Assembly (NCBI GenBank): GCA_013368325.1
Contig: JAACJK010000002.1
Location: forward strand, 1,054,001 to 1,118,000
From: Ephemerocybe angulata
Lineage: Eukaryota; Basidiomycota; Agaricomycetes; Agaricales; Psathyrellaceae
DNA: 64,000 bases
Direction of reading: 5' to 3'
Under the pieces are notes generated by a model. The model worked only from the letters and a program-made list of their open reading frames with translations. It had not been told where the DNA came from and made no database searches. The translations under genes and the position numbers were made by a program. The first letter of the stretch is position 1; the number at the start of each line of letters is the position of its first letter. This document shows, piece by piece, positions 45,055-56,959 of this stretch.

Positions 45055-47996
45055 TCAGACGAAATGCGCACTCCTCGTATTTCGGCGCTTGGTGCGGGGT
45101 TCGTCCTCATGATCGGCATCTTCGAGGCTCCTTTTGCCTTTCCTCGCCTTCATCTTCTGGCGTGGGGCCTGGGCCTGGGCGCTGAGATGGTTCTGTCTAC
45201 CATTGCGGGTTTGTCGCGAGGAAGAAGATGCGTGGTCGTTTCGGTGCTCAGGAAGGATAGAGGGTAGAGTGAGGCGCGGCGGGGTTCTCTTCGGGCTGGC
45301 GCCATTGTCATTATCCCCGCCCTCATGATCGGAGCTGAAGGGGTCGGAGTAGATGTCGGTGTCCTCTGCTTCTGGGCTGGGGTTTCGAGCATGGTCTGAA
45401 CTTGCGGATTTGTCGACGGTGACACCGTGGCGCCGCTGCCCAGTTATAGCGAGTGGTGTGGGTACAGGAAGGTAACGAGGGTCCTGTCCGCCAGGCTTCC
45501 TAAGGCCACACACTGCTGCATCGAAGAGCCCAATTACAGTCGAGTAGTGCATGTCGATGTTGTCGTACAATAGGCTGAATGCGTCCTTTCTTTTCGGATG
45601 CTAGCAAAATCACCCTCTTTGTCTCCTCGAATGGTTACCTTCTTCTCAGCGATATGTGAGAGGTACTTGCAAAGGTTTACGGATAAATGAAGGCACGATT
45701 CGCTCCAGAACGAAGGAACCTCCCAAATAGTGGGCCCCCTCTTCAAGAAGTCCACCTTGGAAAGGGATGCAAGGAACCCAGAGGCGTTCATCCACTCCTC
45801 CATTACCACTCTGCCCGGATGATCAGAAGCATGTACGCCTACTCCTTTGAAGGTGAACAGGAGGACGACCAGAGTGTAATTGAACGCCTCTAAATCGTCG
45901 AGGTAATCGTAAACAGCAGGCGCCAATATGGTCTCTTGGATAGAGCTTCTTAGGACTGAGCCCGAGAAGAAACGTCGAGAGTCCTAAAAATACGATTGGA
46001 AACAGAACTGAAAGAGAAGCAAGTCATACATACCTCTCGGGGTTCTACAGACACCTCTGCGTTCTCTCTGGATGGAATTGCCAAAGCAAGATCACATAGT
46101 TTACCAGCCGATCGACCCTTATTATCCTTGGTGATGAGAATATTGTCTATGGTGATATCCCTGTGCAATATACCGGCGATGAGAAGGTTGCGATGACCTA
46201 GGTAATGGGTCATTCAGATTATTAGTGCGTCAAGGGGTGATGCTAATGCGCTCTCACCTATAATACCGTCACGGAGCACAGTGATCGCTTCCAACTGGGA
46301 CGTGAATGCGGTTAGGGGTGGGCCCCCTTCCTTTAGTGCCATGCGGGAGAAAGTACGGTTGAAGAAATCCTCGGCCTTGAAATTCTTTGGGCGGTAGTCC
46401 TTTGTCTGGGCGACTTCATCGTCGAATGCCATAATATCGCAGAGAACACCTCCAACCTCCTTGGCACTCGCCTCCACCAAAAGCGCATATTCCGAAGTCC
46501 TTCCCGAAGCTCTCCACGCATCCTTTACGTAGACGCGCGCGCCTGACTTGTCTCGAGCAGTCCAGCGGGTGGTACCTGGGCCGCGGATCTTGTTATAGAT
46601 TTGAGGAGGTTCATTCATGTCTAGGTCGAGCTGCTCGTCTACAACTGGTAGCGCTCTGCTGTCGCGAACCCAAATAGTTCCAGCTATTTTGCGGCCGTTG
46701 TTATCGATGGTCCACTGGATGCTGGTGTCAAGGCCGACGTGCTTCTCCTTGTGGGAGGAAAGCCCAAGGACAAGCCGAACGAAGATATGAGGCTCCTCAT
46801 GAAGGTTGATCATCTCCGTGATGTACGCTCCGCTCCGATCGTAGTGAAGCAAGCGGACCTTGTCCTCGGTGATGATAAGCGAGCGACAGAATCTTCGGTT
46901 GGGCTGGCTGAGGTAGATTTCCCTATGATTGGTCGTTAGATCTTGAATCATTGATACGATAGCATATAGGAGCTTACATGTTATATATCGCCAGTTGCTC
47001 GACTTGTTTAAGCTTTGTATCACCGTTGTTGAGCTTGAAGTCGAAGACCGAAGCGACATTGCTGTACCCGACCATGTACCCGCGCACTCTGGTCTGGCCT
47101 TCCTTGGGAAGGGGCTCTTCAAAGGACGGTCCGGTGGCAAGGATGGCTAGGTCTGGCCTCGTGACCTTATCAGAGTCGTGGTGGATAAACGATATGTCGT
47201 GAGTATCAATGGCCGTGCGGGTGCTGGTCACGCCCTCCTTGGGCTTTCCTGGACCGTCGATTATGGCCTGAATGATCTTGACAAAGGGCTCGTATAGGTC
47301 GTCTTCTAGCCGGGCAACACGGGGAACGCCAACCCAACGCTTCTTCTTGCTGTTGTATAGTGGTGACGTTTCAAGAAATGTCTCGATCTTGTCGAGCGGT
47401 ATGGCTTTTTCGTAGAGCTTTCGGAGAAATCCCTTCTTGTATTCCGGAATGTGGTTCAGCTGTGCCATTAGGAGCTCCTTGTCGTCCTTCGAGGACCCGT
47501 TTCCCTGTTTGACTATCTTGATTGGTGTGGAGCACTTAATCTCCTCGAACTTCCCCTGGGATTCACGCAGGATCGATCTGCCAACGGGTGGACCGGATAT
47601 GCTATAGGCCTCCGAGCTTTCGTTTGAAGTATTGGAAGCCTTCACTGGGGCGACGGGAGCGACTGGGGTGACTGCGGCGACTGCGGGGGAAGCCTGAGCA
47701 GCCTCAGCTTCAATGGCGCTGACATCACTCTTCTTGGACTTCTTGAGCTTTGCAGAGACCGTACCGGCGGTCGTGGTGGTCGAACCACGGGCCTTCGCGC
47801 GGGTAGACTTGGGCAGAGCTGGTGGCCAGGGGAAAATGACTTGCTTCTTCTTTGCTTTAGAACGCTTGACAGGTTCAATTCGACCGAGGAGACTGAATTC
47901 ATATGCGGCGGAGGATGCTTCAGAAAGGGCTTGGGCGCGTGCTCGCGAGCGGGTGCGAACCCCAATGCCCGTGTCCGGGGCAGAGGAAGTGGACAT
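45055..47996 (-). CDS. FunK1 fungal-type protein kinase I, C-terminal frameshift
   Basis: Exons 47996-46978, 46922-46258 and 46197-46034, with a last exon from 45983. The start at 47996 (MSTSSAPD before VRTRSRARAQ) matches its paralogues; an upstream in-frame Met at 48089 adds 31 unsupported residues. Motifs: ILATGPSFEEP, LLHYDRSGAYITE, VYVKDAWRASGR, HRDITIDNILIT, GKLCDLALAI (family usually has Asp where this has the first Ala) and YDYLDDLEAFNYTLVVLLF. Near 45583-45596 the frame breaks: SIRKERTHSAYC runs to a stop at 45534, whereas the homologous DAFSLLYDNIDMHYSTVIGL and a long tail (PKRKxR-like, to 45055) lie in the next frame. A one-base change in the A-rich GAAAAGAAAGGA run is the likely cause: either sequence error or a young pseudogene. 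The closest relative is FunK1-C. Confidence 0.8.
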
Positions 47997-48796
47997 TCTC
48001 GAATACGAAACTGCCTGCGATGTGGTTCTGAAGAAAGAACGAAATTGGTTGAACACACGGCCGTATAGAACGCGCGAACAACAGGCCACAACAACCCAAG
48101 CGGAACCAAAGGTCGATGATGGGCATCCCAGTTAGGAAGGACGCGAAACACGCGTCACGGGATTAGGCGCCGGTGAGCATCGAGCCCTCGCCCACACGCC
48201 TCTTGGCAATACGGCTCGGTATATGTAGTAGTGTAGCAGGTTCAGAGACAGATATGTGCTACCAGAATTGTTTAACAGACCCCATTAGGATCTTGTGAGA
48301 CCATAACGTGTATTTGCCCTCCAGTTTTACATCATCCTTTAAGCGCTCAAACGCAACGCCTGCCAACGGGAGGTCACCCACCCCTGTCGTGAGCTTGATC
48401 ATACGTAAGTTGCCCAGACCTCGAGATTAGATCGTGAGCAAGTACGATTGAACACAGTCTACACCGACCAGCCGTATACGGTACTGTACATGCTACAGGG
48501 GGCTCAAGAAAGGAGGGGAAGAAGGCATAGTGTATCATATATACATGTCAAGACATCAAGTGCACGTGTGAGTGGAGAAGGGGGACGAATCGTGAACGTA
48601 AGACTCGGAAGGAGGTGATGCGCAGTCGCGAGGTCAGAATAAGTCGAGCTGAATAAAGTATTGGAGATAATTGGTTGTCAAGAGAAGCCCCACAGCGTCT
48701 GGCGACCGTCTCAGCAATTCGCCCGCCTCGTCGCTGGAAGAAAGTCCTACGCATAATTGATCATTCATCTGTTCTCGTTCCTTTTAGAATGCGAAG
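47997..48796. other. Intergenic DNA upstream of FunK1-I
   Basis: Promoter side of FunK1-I and 3' flank of the DUF6534-like gene. No repeat, RNA gene or conserved protein text. Confidence 0.5.
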
Positions 48797-51009
48797 CTAG
48801 ATTAGACGTACCGTGCAGCGCATCATCTTATCGGAATTCTCCGTCATCGCCTCCGTCTCCGAATCGCGGTCGGTCGCGAACTCTTTCGTTGTGTCGATTT
48901 TAATCGAAATATTAGTAGGCCTCTGCTGCAAATCGCAAACAGTATGAGTCAGTAACCATCGCATGATGCATACATTTCTCGGTGCAGTGGAGAACGTACC
49001 TTGGGAGCCGACGACGTAACGCTAGCCCCGTGCTTCGAGATCTCACGGAGGGAGAACGAGAAGTTGTCGCTGGTTGTGTGGATACCGTCCGCGGAGCCTC
49101 TGATCAGCTTCCTTGCGTTGAGCGTCGCGAGCAGCGAGTTCGTGTAGACTACAGTCGTAGATCGTCCACCGCTAATCAGCCCTGACTTCCTTTCGTAAAT
49201 ATGGCAAGGCAGTAGTACGCACGTCGACCGATGCAGAAGAAGAAAGCAATATAGAGGAAGGTGTGGCCTGCCACCACGATCTAGTTAAGAAATAGTGGCC
49301 GCGAATATGATTAGCGACCGACGATCTGTCTGTCTATTTGGAACCTGATGAGGTGGACTCACGGAGATGAGGGAGCCCACAGCACACAAGCTGATAGCCA
49401 GAACGAGAGGAGAGACGTCCACAGTGTCACTTTGTTGTACATAGCTGACTCGAGAGAGCGCACACACCTCGTCAAGAAACCAGTGTTCACTGAGAACAAA
49501 ATCTAGGAAGATGATGTTGGTTGATGAGGTCGCACAAGCAAAAGTCGCTCACCAGCCTGTTGATCATTGTATCAGATCTGCGTTGGGATTGTACGTAGCG
49601 GATATTAGCCTTCGGTCCAAGCGAAAGACGTAGTGTAAAAGACAATCTGACCTGTGAAACCCTGTGCGCGAGCGATGAAGAATAGTGCATAGCGTCGCTG
49701 CGATAAGAACGTCGCCTGCAGCGGCGAGGGCGTTGACGGTGATTGAGAGCGCCTGTGGGTAAAAGATGATCAGGTTTACTGACGTACTCGTGATCCTGTA
49801 GGCGCGCACCTCCAGTTCTGCGAGTCGGGCGAAGGTCTTCATGCCAATGCTATCGTTAGGGAGTGTCAACGAGTGAGGTGAGAGGTCAGATATGCGAACA
49901 TACGAAAGACCGGTAAAGGCTATATTGAAGTGTACTCAGATAGTGGTCCGACCGCTGAGCATAAGTTAGACATACCGATGACGCATCCTAGACGAACTAA
50001 GGTTAAAACATAATAGGGCTGAGCCTAGTTGAAAGACATACCGAACTCTGCGACTACCAATATTCCCTGAAACGGCCTATCAGAACGCATATCAGACATC
50101 GAGAATGTGTTGACGACGTACGGTAAGCCCTGTTAGCAGAACGCTGTGGTTGCTCACTAGAAAGGGTCAGTGACGTAGCGTGTTCCCCGAGAACGACGAG
50201 AACGCACATCGCCAGACTCGCATGGTCAAGAAGCTGAGCATCGTCGTCAGCGAACGTCCTTCGACCCGGTCGGGTAAGCTTACCTTTGGACGAGAAGCGC
50301 CGTCAATCCCTGCAATGACCATCAGCCCTGCCCGATTCTCTTCGTCGACGACGCGACTACTCACGTTGAATAGGACTTCAACCTAACGAAGACGTGAAAG
50401 GGGCTCAGTTAGAACCACAGGGAAGGTGGTTTGAGTTTGCATACCAGAAGACTCCTGTGAATCGTGAGTAGCGTTCGACGAATGGAAGAGAGAGATGTGC
50501 GCACCACACGAGAAGGCCCAAAATATCTCCATTTCCCCAGTTCGTGACCGTATATGTATAGACTGTGCAGAGTTCGACGATGTCCAGGTAGAAAATGAGT
50601 TGTTCACGCACCCGTATGTGTGATGAGGGCTTGGTGAACGGTGTCAAACACCATCACAGCAGCGACCTAGTCACGGTCAACGACGCGCGTCAAGAGAAGC
50701 CAGCGTGAATTACCAGAAGCTTGATAGGCCACCGATCGGACTGGTGAGTGAAGTAGTACACCGCCTGCACGCACGATACTGCGAAGCATGAGGCCCAACG
50801 ATCTATCCAAGATGAAAGAGACGCACCTCCGTGAAGCCTACGCCAGTCGAGTCAAATCTTTGAGTACAACGACGAGGCCTTCGCACTTACGTAGCAGCGA
50901 CCACCATCCCTACGAACGCGGCCCCCAGGCTGTAGCTTGTGTATGAGAACCATCGACTTGAGGTCATAGGGCGCAGGACTCACGTATTGTCGAGGTACAT
51001 AACAGACAT
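48797..51009 (-). CDS. DUF6534-type seven-helix membrane protein, exceptionally intron-rich
   Basis: No long ORF exists, but splice-bounded pieces assemble into one protein in the family's order. They are MSVMYLDNT (from 51009), YSLGAAFVGMVVAAT, FTEAVYYFTHQSDRWPIKLL, VAAVMVFDTVHQALITHTVY, TYTVTNWGNGDILGLLVW, VEVLFN, GLTALLVQ, FLTMRVWRLSNHSVLLTGLT, AFTGLS, MKTFARLAELEALSITVNAL, AAAGDVLIAATLCTILHRSR, TGFHRSDTMINRLILFSVNT, GHTFLYIAFFFCIGR and LYTNSLLATLNARK. The last is the hallmark end of this mushroom-specific membrane family. I count about 22 exons, including 10-nt (50455-50464) and 12-nt (49976-49987) micro-exons. The 3' end is uncertain: in-frame stop at 48797, or one further exon to about 48711. 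The function of the family is unknown to me. No catalytic motif is visible. Confidence 0.75.
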
Positions 51010-51651
51010 GGCGGGGAAGGGGATGTCGGGGCAAGGAACGAATGTGGGTGCGACGAGCAATCGGCAACAAAAGGAGAGGAGGTTAAGCGTCGATAACGAA
51101 GCGCTTTAGTATGGTGAAGGCTCAGGGACGAAAGGAGATGAACTGAGCAGGCTCGAAATTTTAAGGGACACGGGGCACGATGTCGGCGCCGTAGGCAGGA
51201 AGCTTGTTTGCCATCGTGAGCTTAAAAGAACTCTGACGGCGGTCGGGGAAGACCTGACACGCCACTCGTGCCCTGTAGGATCCGCGATATTCTGGCCTGA
51301 AATCGAAGAGAAGGGAACGATGACAGCGTGTCTGTGATAGCCCGTACTTAGGACAAGCGCTTGGCCGCTCTCGAGGCTTCAACATACCCTTGTCGTCGCA
51401 TCGAGGGAGTACATGGATGTTTCCTGCAGCATTTGGCTGCCCGATGCAATAGGACTTGCATCGTGGGGAACTTGAAAATTAGCTTCCCGAGAGACCATTA
51501 GGTCCATTACTGTACGTACTAGTGCCTTTAATATACCTCGACCCTAAATCTCGAGGTATACGGAATATTCTTGCCCAATCTGAGTTTGATCTGAGTATCT
51601 TGGTGATGGTCGAGGGGACCCATTCAATCGCAATTCAATCGGTTCTTCCAA
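51010..51651. other. Intergenic DNA upstream of the DUF6534-like gene
   Basis: No coding support. It probably contains the promoter of the minus-strand gene. The palindrome ACCTCGACCCTAAATCTCGAGGT near 51535 is imperfect and of unknown meaning. Confidence 0.4.
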
Positions 51652-51761
51652 GGTTCTTCGGTCCAGGGGTAGAAGTGACACATCGTAACGCGTCACATTG
51701 ATTGTGACACAGCTTCATCAGGCGGCGTGTAGAATCTCTTGGTTCAAGCCCCGCTGGAACC
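51652..51761 (+). other. tRNA-like Pol III element
   Basis: GGTTCTT at the start pairs with TGGAACC at the end. CGGTCCAGGGGTAG resembles an A-box, GGTTCAAGCCC (51741) is a perfect-looking B-box, and TTTCTTTTTT follows as a Pol III terminator. The anticodon and T-stems pair poorly over 110 nt, so this is either an intron-containing tRNA I cannot fold by eye, a decayed tRNA, or the head of a tRNA-derived SINE. Confidence 0.35.
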
Positions 51762-51781
51762 TTTCTTTTTTCACGACAACC

Positions 51782-52330
51782 ATGCCCACACAGGAACCCG
51801 CCAGACGCGCTTCATTGACTCGGTCTCAGATACACTCCTCCAGAATGTCATTGGCCATGTAGCTTCTGCCAGAACGTACTCGGGCTCGGATAGTCGTACT
51901 CGCTCTCGTTGCTTTTCTCTGTATTCTCCTGTTCTTCATCAAGCTCTACCCGGCGACCTTACCCTCAACTACCTACGAATCTAGGTCGAAATTCGAAGCT
52001 CATCTGTGTCTAGAATCCTCGGTGCATGGGTACGGCGTTCTAGGGTGTCGAAGAAGCGCTTGTACGTACGATACTGAACTTTTGCTTGTTTCTAACGCTG
52101 AAATTTTCAAGGGAACATTCCGGACCGATAGAGAAAGAATGCAGGGTCCTTTCGCCGCTTTCGCCTCTATGACATGTTACGAGAGTTGCCACCGTCGAGT
52201 GGTCTGCCTGCCTTGGGCATCCTTGCCAGGGACTGAGTATCGCGGCGCCTTCTCGGTTTCGTCGAAGAGAGCGAAGGAACGATCTATCTTGATCAATGCG
52301 GCTTCCTCGAGGCTTATGAGCCTCTCGTAG
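51782..52330 (+). pseudogene. Possible decayed gene for a type II membrane protein
   Basis: One frame runs from an ATG at 51782 (MPTQEPARRASLTRSQIHSS) to 52330 with a single internal TAG at 51860-51862. Just after it comes RIVVLALVAFLCILLFFIK, a clear single transmembrane helix with a basic N-side, as in Golgi/ER type II proteins. Downstream of about residue 100 the frame loses plausible composition, and better-looking pieces (LYDMLRELPPSSGLPALGIL; GTIYLDQCGFLEAYEPLVVN) sit in other frames, indicating indels or missed introns. Family not recognised. An intron removing the TAG would have to be only 15 nt, so a real nonsense mutation is likelier. Confidence 0.4.
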
Positions 52331-53202
52331 TGAATCCTATTCCACCACTCACTGTTGACCAAACCAGACCGGTGTTTTGTGGCCCTTTAGACGCCGGTGA
52401 CTGATACAACAGCGAGTTTATTTGACTCGTCTCTGACATTTCCAGCTTCGAAGCCTTGAAGGTTCCTGGAATGGCGGAGTGTGCCTTTCCTTCTCTATCG
52501 AAAGGACATCCATCGGAGTTCCGACGCTTTCTGGGGCCACCCCAAATCACATCTCTTGACTCATCGGTGTCGCCTCTTGACAGTCATGGGATCCAGATTT
52601 CCGACAGGCCTCCCTGTGCTCAAGCTCATGGCTGGTAAGGATCTCTGATATATGGCTTGTATCGCAAACGAGAGGATCATCAACAAGGTTCGCCTTTCCG
52701 GCCCTTCGCAAGCCAAGGCGCCCGCCGAGTTGGCAGCATGTGGACGCTGTGAAAAAGTGCTATTGTAAGGCCTCTATATCTCTGTCGTGTCATCTCTGAC
52801 CCCCCTTCAGAGATTGCATCCATTTTGCTGAGTGAGCATGGACTGTGCTGGGATCGACTGTTCGTGTTCTTCCGTTCGGCTTCCGAAGCGTTGTCGTTCG
52901 ACGCGATGGTCATTTCTTCGGTAAGCTATCCACAATATGACAAGTACCTGTTCCTAAAGCGCGAGCTGCTCTTACTTTAGAAAATCCGTGGCCCACTAGG
53001 GCCCGAGAGACCGAGAGACGCGAGTCGCCCAGGAGCATATCACGTATTGACCTGCCCTAATCCAATTGCATCATTGCCTCCGAGGCGCGACCATACGTTC
53101 AAATGGCCTGGTGATCTGGCTTATCGAGTCATTCCACCCACCATATAAATCTCTCACCCCGAATCGAACATCTGCATCTCCATATCCCCTCCCTACTGTA
53201 AC
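52331..53202. other. Region without a confident gene; scattered open frames
   Basis: Short frames (52456-52638 plus; 52680-52913 minus) carry no recognisable motif. They may be remains of the decayed gene upstream or the promoter of the PLP-enzyme gene, whose 5' leader (ATATAAATCTCTCACC at about 53140) includes a TATA-like box. Confidence 0.4.
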
Positions 53203-55081
53203 ATGTCAGCCTTTACAGATCTCAAAGCCCTCTACGCCCAGCCTCCGCCTGCGTTCGGAAAAGAAGCGCTCGCTCAACTCTGGGCGCTCGACCCCGAGTA
53301 CACAAACCTCAACAACGGTGCGCACAGTTCATCCCCCATCCGACCCTCCCCGACCCTATGCATGTATCTGAGATCACCGGCGACGACGATCCAGGTTCCT
53401 ACGGCACGCCCCCTAAAGCCGTCCTCCAATCTGCCTTCGAGATCTCCCAGGAGATCGAGTCCAACCCGGACGCGTTTCACCGATACGGCTACCAGACGCG
53501 CCTGCAGGATGCACGATCCAAGCTCGGGAAGCTCATCGGGGCCGAACGTGACGAGGTGTTCCTTGTCGCGAACGCGACAACAGGCGTAGGCACCGTTATG
53601 CGCAACTTTGAATGGGAGAAGGGCGACGTCATTATCATCTGTGCGTACACTTCAGGCTGCATAATGTGACAGACGCTGGAAAGATCTCATCCGAGTGCCC
53701 GCATAGGCAACACGACGTATGCCGCTGTGAGTAACATCGGGGCTTACCTCGCCGACGCGGCTCCGAACCCCAAGCTCGTCGTTCTCGAGCTCCACTTCCC
53801 TCTCACGCACGAAGAGATCATCGAGAAGTTTAAAGCCGTCCTTGCATCGCCCGAGGCGCAACCCGCAGGCCCCAACAACAAGCGCGTCGCGATCATCGAC
53901 AGCATCATCTCAAACCCAGGCGTGCTCCTCCCCTGGAAAGAACTTGTGAAGATCGCGAAGGAGGAGAACGTCTGGAGCGTCGTGGACGCTGCGCACTCCA
54001 TTGGGCAAGAGCTCGATATCAATCTCAAGGAAGCGCAGCCAGATTTCTGGACTTCGGTGCGTATCTTCTCCGCATCTGCATGGCGAAATACCCTTTCGAG
54101 ACTGATTCTGCTCGGCTGGATGTTTCTAGAACTGCCACAAATGGCTCTACAGCAAACGCTCGTGTGCGGTGCTCTACATTCCGTTCCGGTGAGTAAATAT
54201 CATTGGTGGTCGTCGATCCGGATCAAGACCGAGGGTGATCTGCGTCGAGATTCTGCATGCTGAAATCGTTTTCCACACTAGCAACCAACATATCATCAAG
54301 ACCACGGTCCCGACGTCTAATTACTACATCCCCCTGGCAAAGCGAAACGGGAACCCCAACATTCTCGAACAATTCGAATGTAGGGCTCGTTCCTCTCTCC
54401 ATCCCGGTTCCTCTCTCCTTCTCTCTGCTTCAACCCTCCTCTGACAGGAACATGCACCCTAGGGATCGGAACACTGGATTACGCCCCATTCCTCAGCGTC
54501 CTCGAAGGTTCGTAGATAGCCAAACCCTTTTGCCTCTGGCAGCGCTGCTTCGCTTTGGCAACGATTTTCTGACGAATCCTCCTCTTCAGCCATCAAGTTC
54601 CGTGAATGGCTCGGCGGTGAACGAAAGATCAATGAATACTGCCACGACCTCGCTGTCAAAGGCGGTCGTATCGTCGCTGAAATCCTCGGAACCCAGGTCA
54701 TGGACCCAGACGCCAGTCTTACCCTTAACATGGTGCGTACTTCATCACCCGGCCGAACGATTTGGTAACAGTTCGCCTCCCTAAAGGTGAACGTCGAGCT
54801 CCCCTTCCCTCCTACCCTCAAGTTATCGAAAGAACTCAACATGAGGTTGAACAAGAAGCTCATAGAAGAACACCACGCGTACTCGGCATGGTTCTTCCAC
54901 AACGGAAAGTGGTGGACTAGGTTAAGCGCCCAGGTGTTCAACGACGTAAGCGCTTAATTAACAGATACACTATCTATTAGTCTAACCTCGTTCATAGTTG
55001 GACGACTTCGAGAAGCTGGGCAAGGTCTGGCTCCAGGTATCCAACGAACTCAAGAAAGAAGTCGAGGCCAGCTCGGCTTGA
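53203..55081 (+). CDS. Class V PLP-dependent enzyme (Egt2 / isopenicillin-N-epimerase-like)
   Basis: Nine exons (53203-53317, 53395-53640, 53707-54056, 54130-54188, 54282-54379, 54463-54507, 54590-54732, 54787-54945, 54998-55081) join in frame to 432 aa. Landmarks of fold-type I class V aminotransferases in order: LNNGSYGTPPKAV (substrate-end loop), RYGYQTRLQDARSKLGKLIG, FLVANATTGVGTVMRN (cofactor phosphate loop), DVIIICNTTYAAVSN, DSIISNPGVLLPW, WSVVDAAHSIGQ (Asp that pairs with the PLP nitrogen), and NCHKWLYSKRSCAVLYIPF, whose HKW lysine forms the PLP Schiff base. FEWIGTLDYAPFLSV and a helical C-domain end it. In fungi such proteins include hercynylcysteine sulfoxide lyase (Egt2, ergothioneine synthesis) and relatives annotated as epimerases. 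I cannot separate these by eye. Convergent with PMI, 106 bp between stops. Confidence 0.88.
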
Positions 55082-55187
55082 GCCATCAGGTGTGACGAGA
55101 GCGAGAGAGATCATTTCATATCAGACTGATATTACAATTACACTATATCCAATTCCATCCATATATCCCAATCTAAAGCGTCTTCCT

Positions 55188-56612
55188 TTATACTTCCACA
55201 AATGCCCGGTAGACGTTGAGACCAGATGAAGATCCGGGCGAAGAAAAAGACAGAGACGTATCCGCACCAATGAACACAACATCGCCCATCCCCACACGCA
55301 ACTCTCTCCTTTCTTGAACGCGTTTGTCGTCTTCCGCCTGGGACCACGACAAAGTCCCTTCACCGGCAGTGACAATCGCAAGACTAGGCCCAGCAACAGC
55401 CCTTTGAGCCGCGCTCGTCCCTTTAGGTATATCGAGTCTGAGAACGCTGAACTCCTCGATAGGGGGATCATACAGCAAGCTCTGCGCCCCTTCTTGCTCC
55501 TCCGTCGAGAACGCGTCGGGAGAGACATGGTGCCGCGTTCCCTCCCCCGTTTCGTAGGTCAATCCCAGAACGAGATTCGGCACGTCTCGCAGCTTCGGCG
55601 TGAGCCCCGCTCGGATAACGTTGTCCGAATTCGCCATGCACTCGATCGCCTCCCCGGAGATGTACGCGTGCGGCTCGCCAGCGCCAAGGAAGATCGCCTC
55701 GCCAGGTTTGAGGTGCAGGATGTTGAGGAGATATGGGCACAGGATGCCGATGTCGTGTGGGAATTGGGAGTGGAGGCGGAGGATAAGGGAGTGGAGCTTC
55801 TCGTCGGGTATCTGCTCGCGCTGGTATCGCTGGACGATGGCTTCGACAGCCGAGTGCACTTTCTCGGTGGGTGTCGTCATGACGGCTGCGAAGAGGTTCT
55901 TCAGGGCGACCTTTTCCTTTGGTGTATCTTGTGTTTCGAGCTGATAGAAGTCGTGGAGGATGGTAGCGGGGATGATAGATTCGAGTTCGGGCGTGTCGCG
56001 GAGGTTCCGGGCGATATCGTTCACCGGCCTGAAACCGCACAGGGCTTCGAAATCCGTCAGCGCCAAGGCCATCTCTGGTTTGTGATTCGGGTCTGAGCGA
56101 GATGTGAGTCCAGTCCCCCGTATACGAAACTCCCTGACACACACCCTTGTAGATCTTTGGCGAAATCGCGTGCAACTGCTTCGCCGTCTCCTTGTCCGGG
56201 TGCGACTGGATGCTCAACGCCTTCGCGATGGACAATACTTTGAACAGAAAAGGTAGGTTTCCGTTCTTCGCATCCTCGAACTTGTCGATGATCTGGGACC
56301 CGATGAGATCCTGGTGCTCCCGAAGGTGATCAGAGAGGAGATCTCCTGAGTCCTTCACCACCGATGGCGACGATGAGTGCGTCCCCATCCATAGCTGCTC
56401 TCGCACCATTTATCAGCGCTGAGCCTTCCGACAGAGAGCGAGTTCAGACTCACTTCAGCGTAGGGCGCGCCCTCGTCGACGCTGAACCCGGGCAGCTGAG
56501 ATGCTTCAGCAAACTGCGCCACCTTCGCTTCTCTTCCTACTTTCCCCCAGTCATATTGCTGGATTGTGGGGATAACCTTGAATACCCTGGGCGATGCACT
56601 TGGGGCTGCCAT
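55188..56612 (-). CDS. PMI40: Mannose-6-phosphate isomerase (type I, zinc-dependent)
   Basis: Exons 56612-56454, 56394-56145 and 56092-55188 give 437 aa, the usual length. It interconverts fructose-6-phosphate and mannose-6-phosphate in the cytosol, feeding GDP-mannose for glycosylation and cell wall. Type I motifs: QQYDWGK (near residue 19), ELWMGTHSSSPS, SIQSHPDKE (Gln and His zinc ligands), NHKPEMA (Glu ligand), LGAGEPHAYISGEAIECM (His ligand), NVIRAGLTPK (catalytic Arg region), then the C-terminal cupin half with GDVVFIGADTS. The Met at 56612 is used; the frame extends upstream without an ATG. Introns have GTGAG and GTGTGT donors. A damaged copy of its 3' end lies at the right edge of the window. 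Confidence 0.96.
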
Positions 56613-56959
56613 GGGCTGCAGATGATGGTAGGAGACAGGACGCAGAGCGATCGGCTTTCGCAAAGCGGCTCTCAATTAGGATTCAGCCCCTGTTGTGACG
56701 GAGAGACATACCCGGTCGCTTCGATCAAACGCGGCCTCTTTCGCTCACACCCCCATGTCGCCATCGCCCACGACGTCACCCTCCCTCTGAGTCCCTCCGT
56801 CGGACGCTTTCACGCGCTCTATTCTATTTGTACACTAACACACGCCCTCGACAACCACGACGGCGGCGCACAGACTGCGATGGCACGACGCCTCCATCCT
56901 CTTACACCACCTACGAGCGGCCTGCCCACGGAGCGCACGACGCTATGCCGCCGCTTGAC
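56613..56959. other. Upstream region of PMI, no gene
   Basis: PMI promoter on the minus strand. No other support. Confidence 0.4.
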
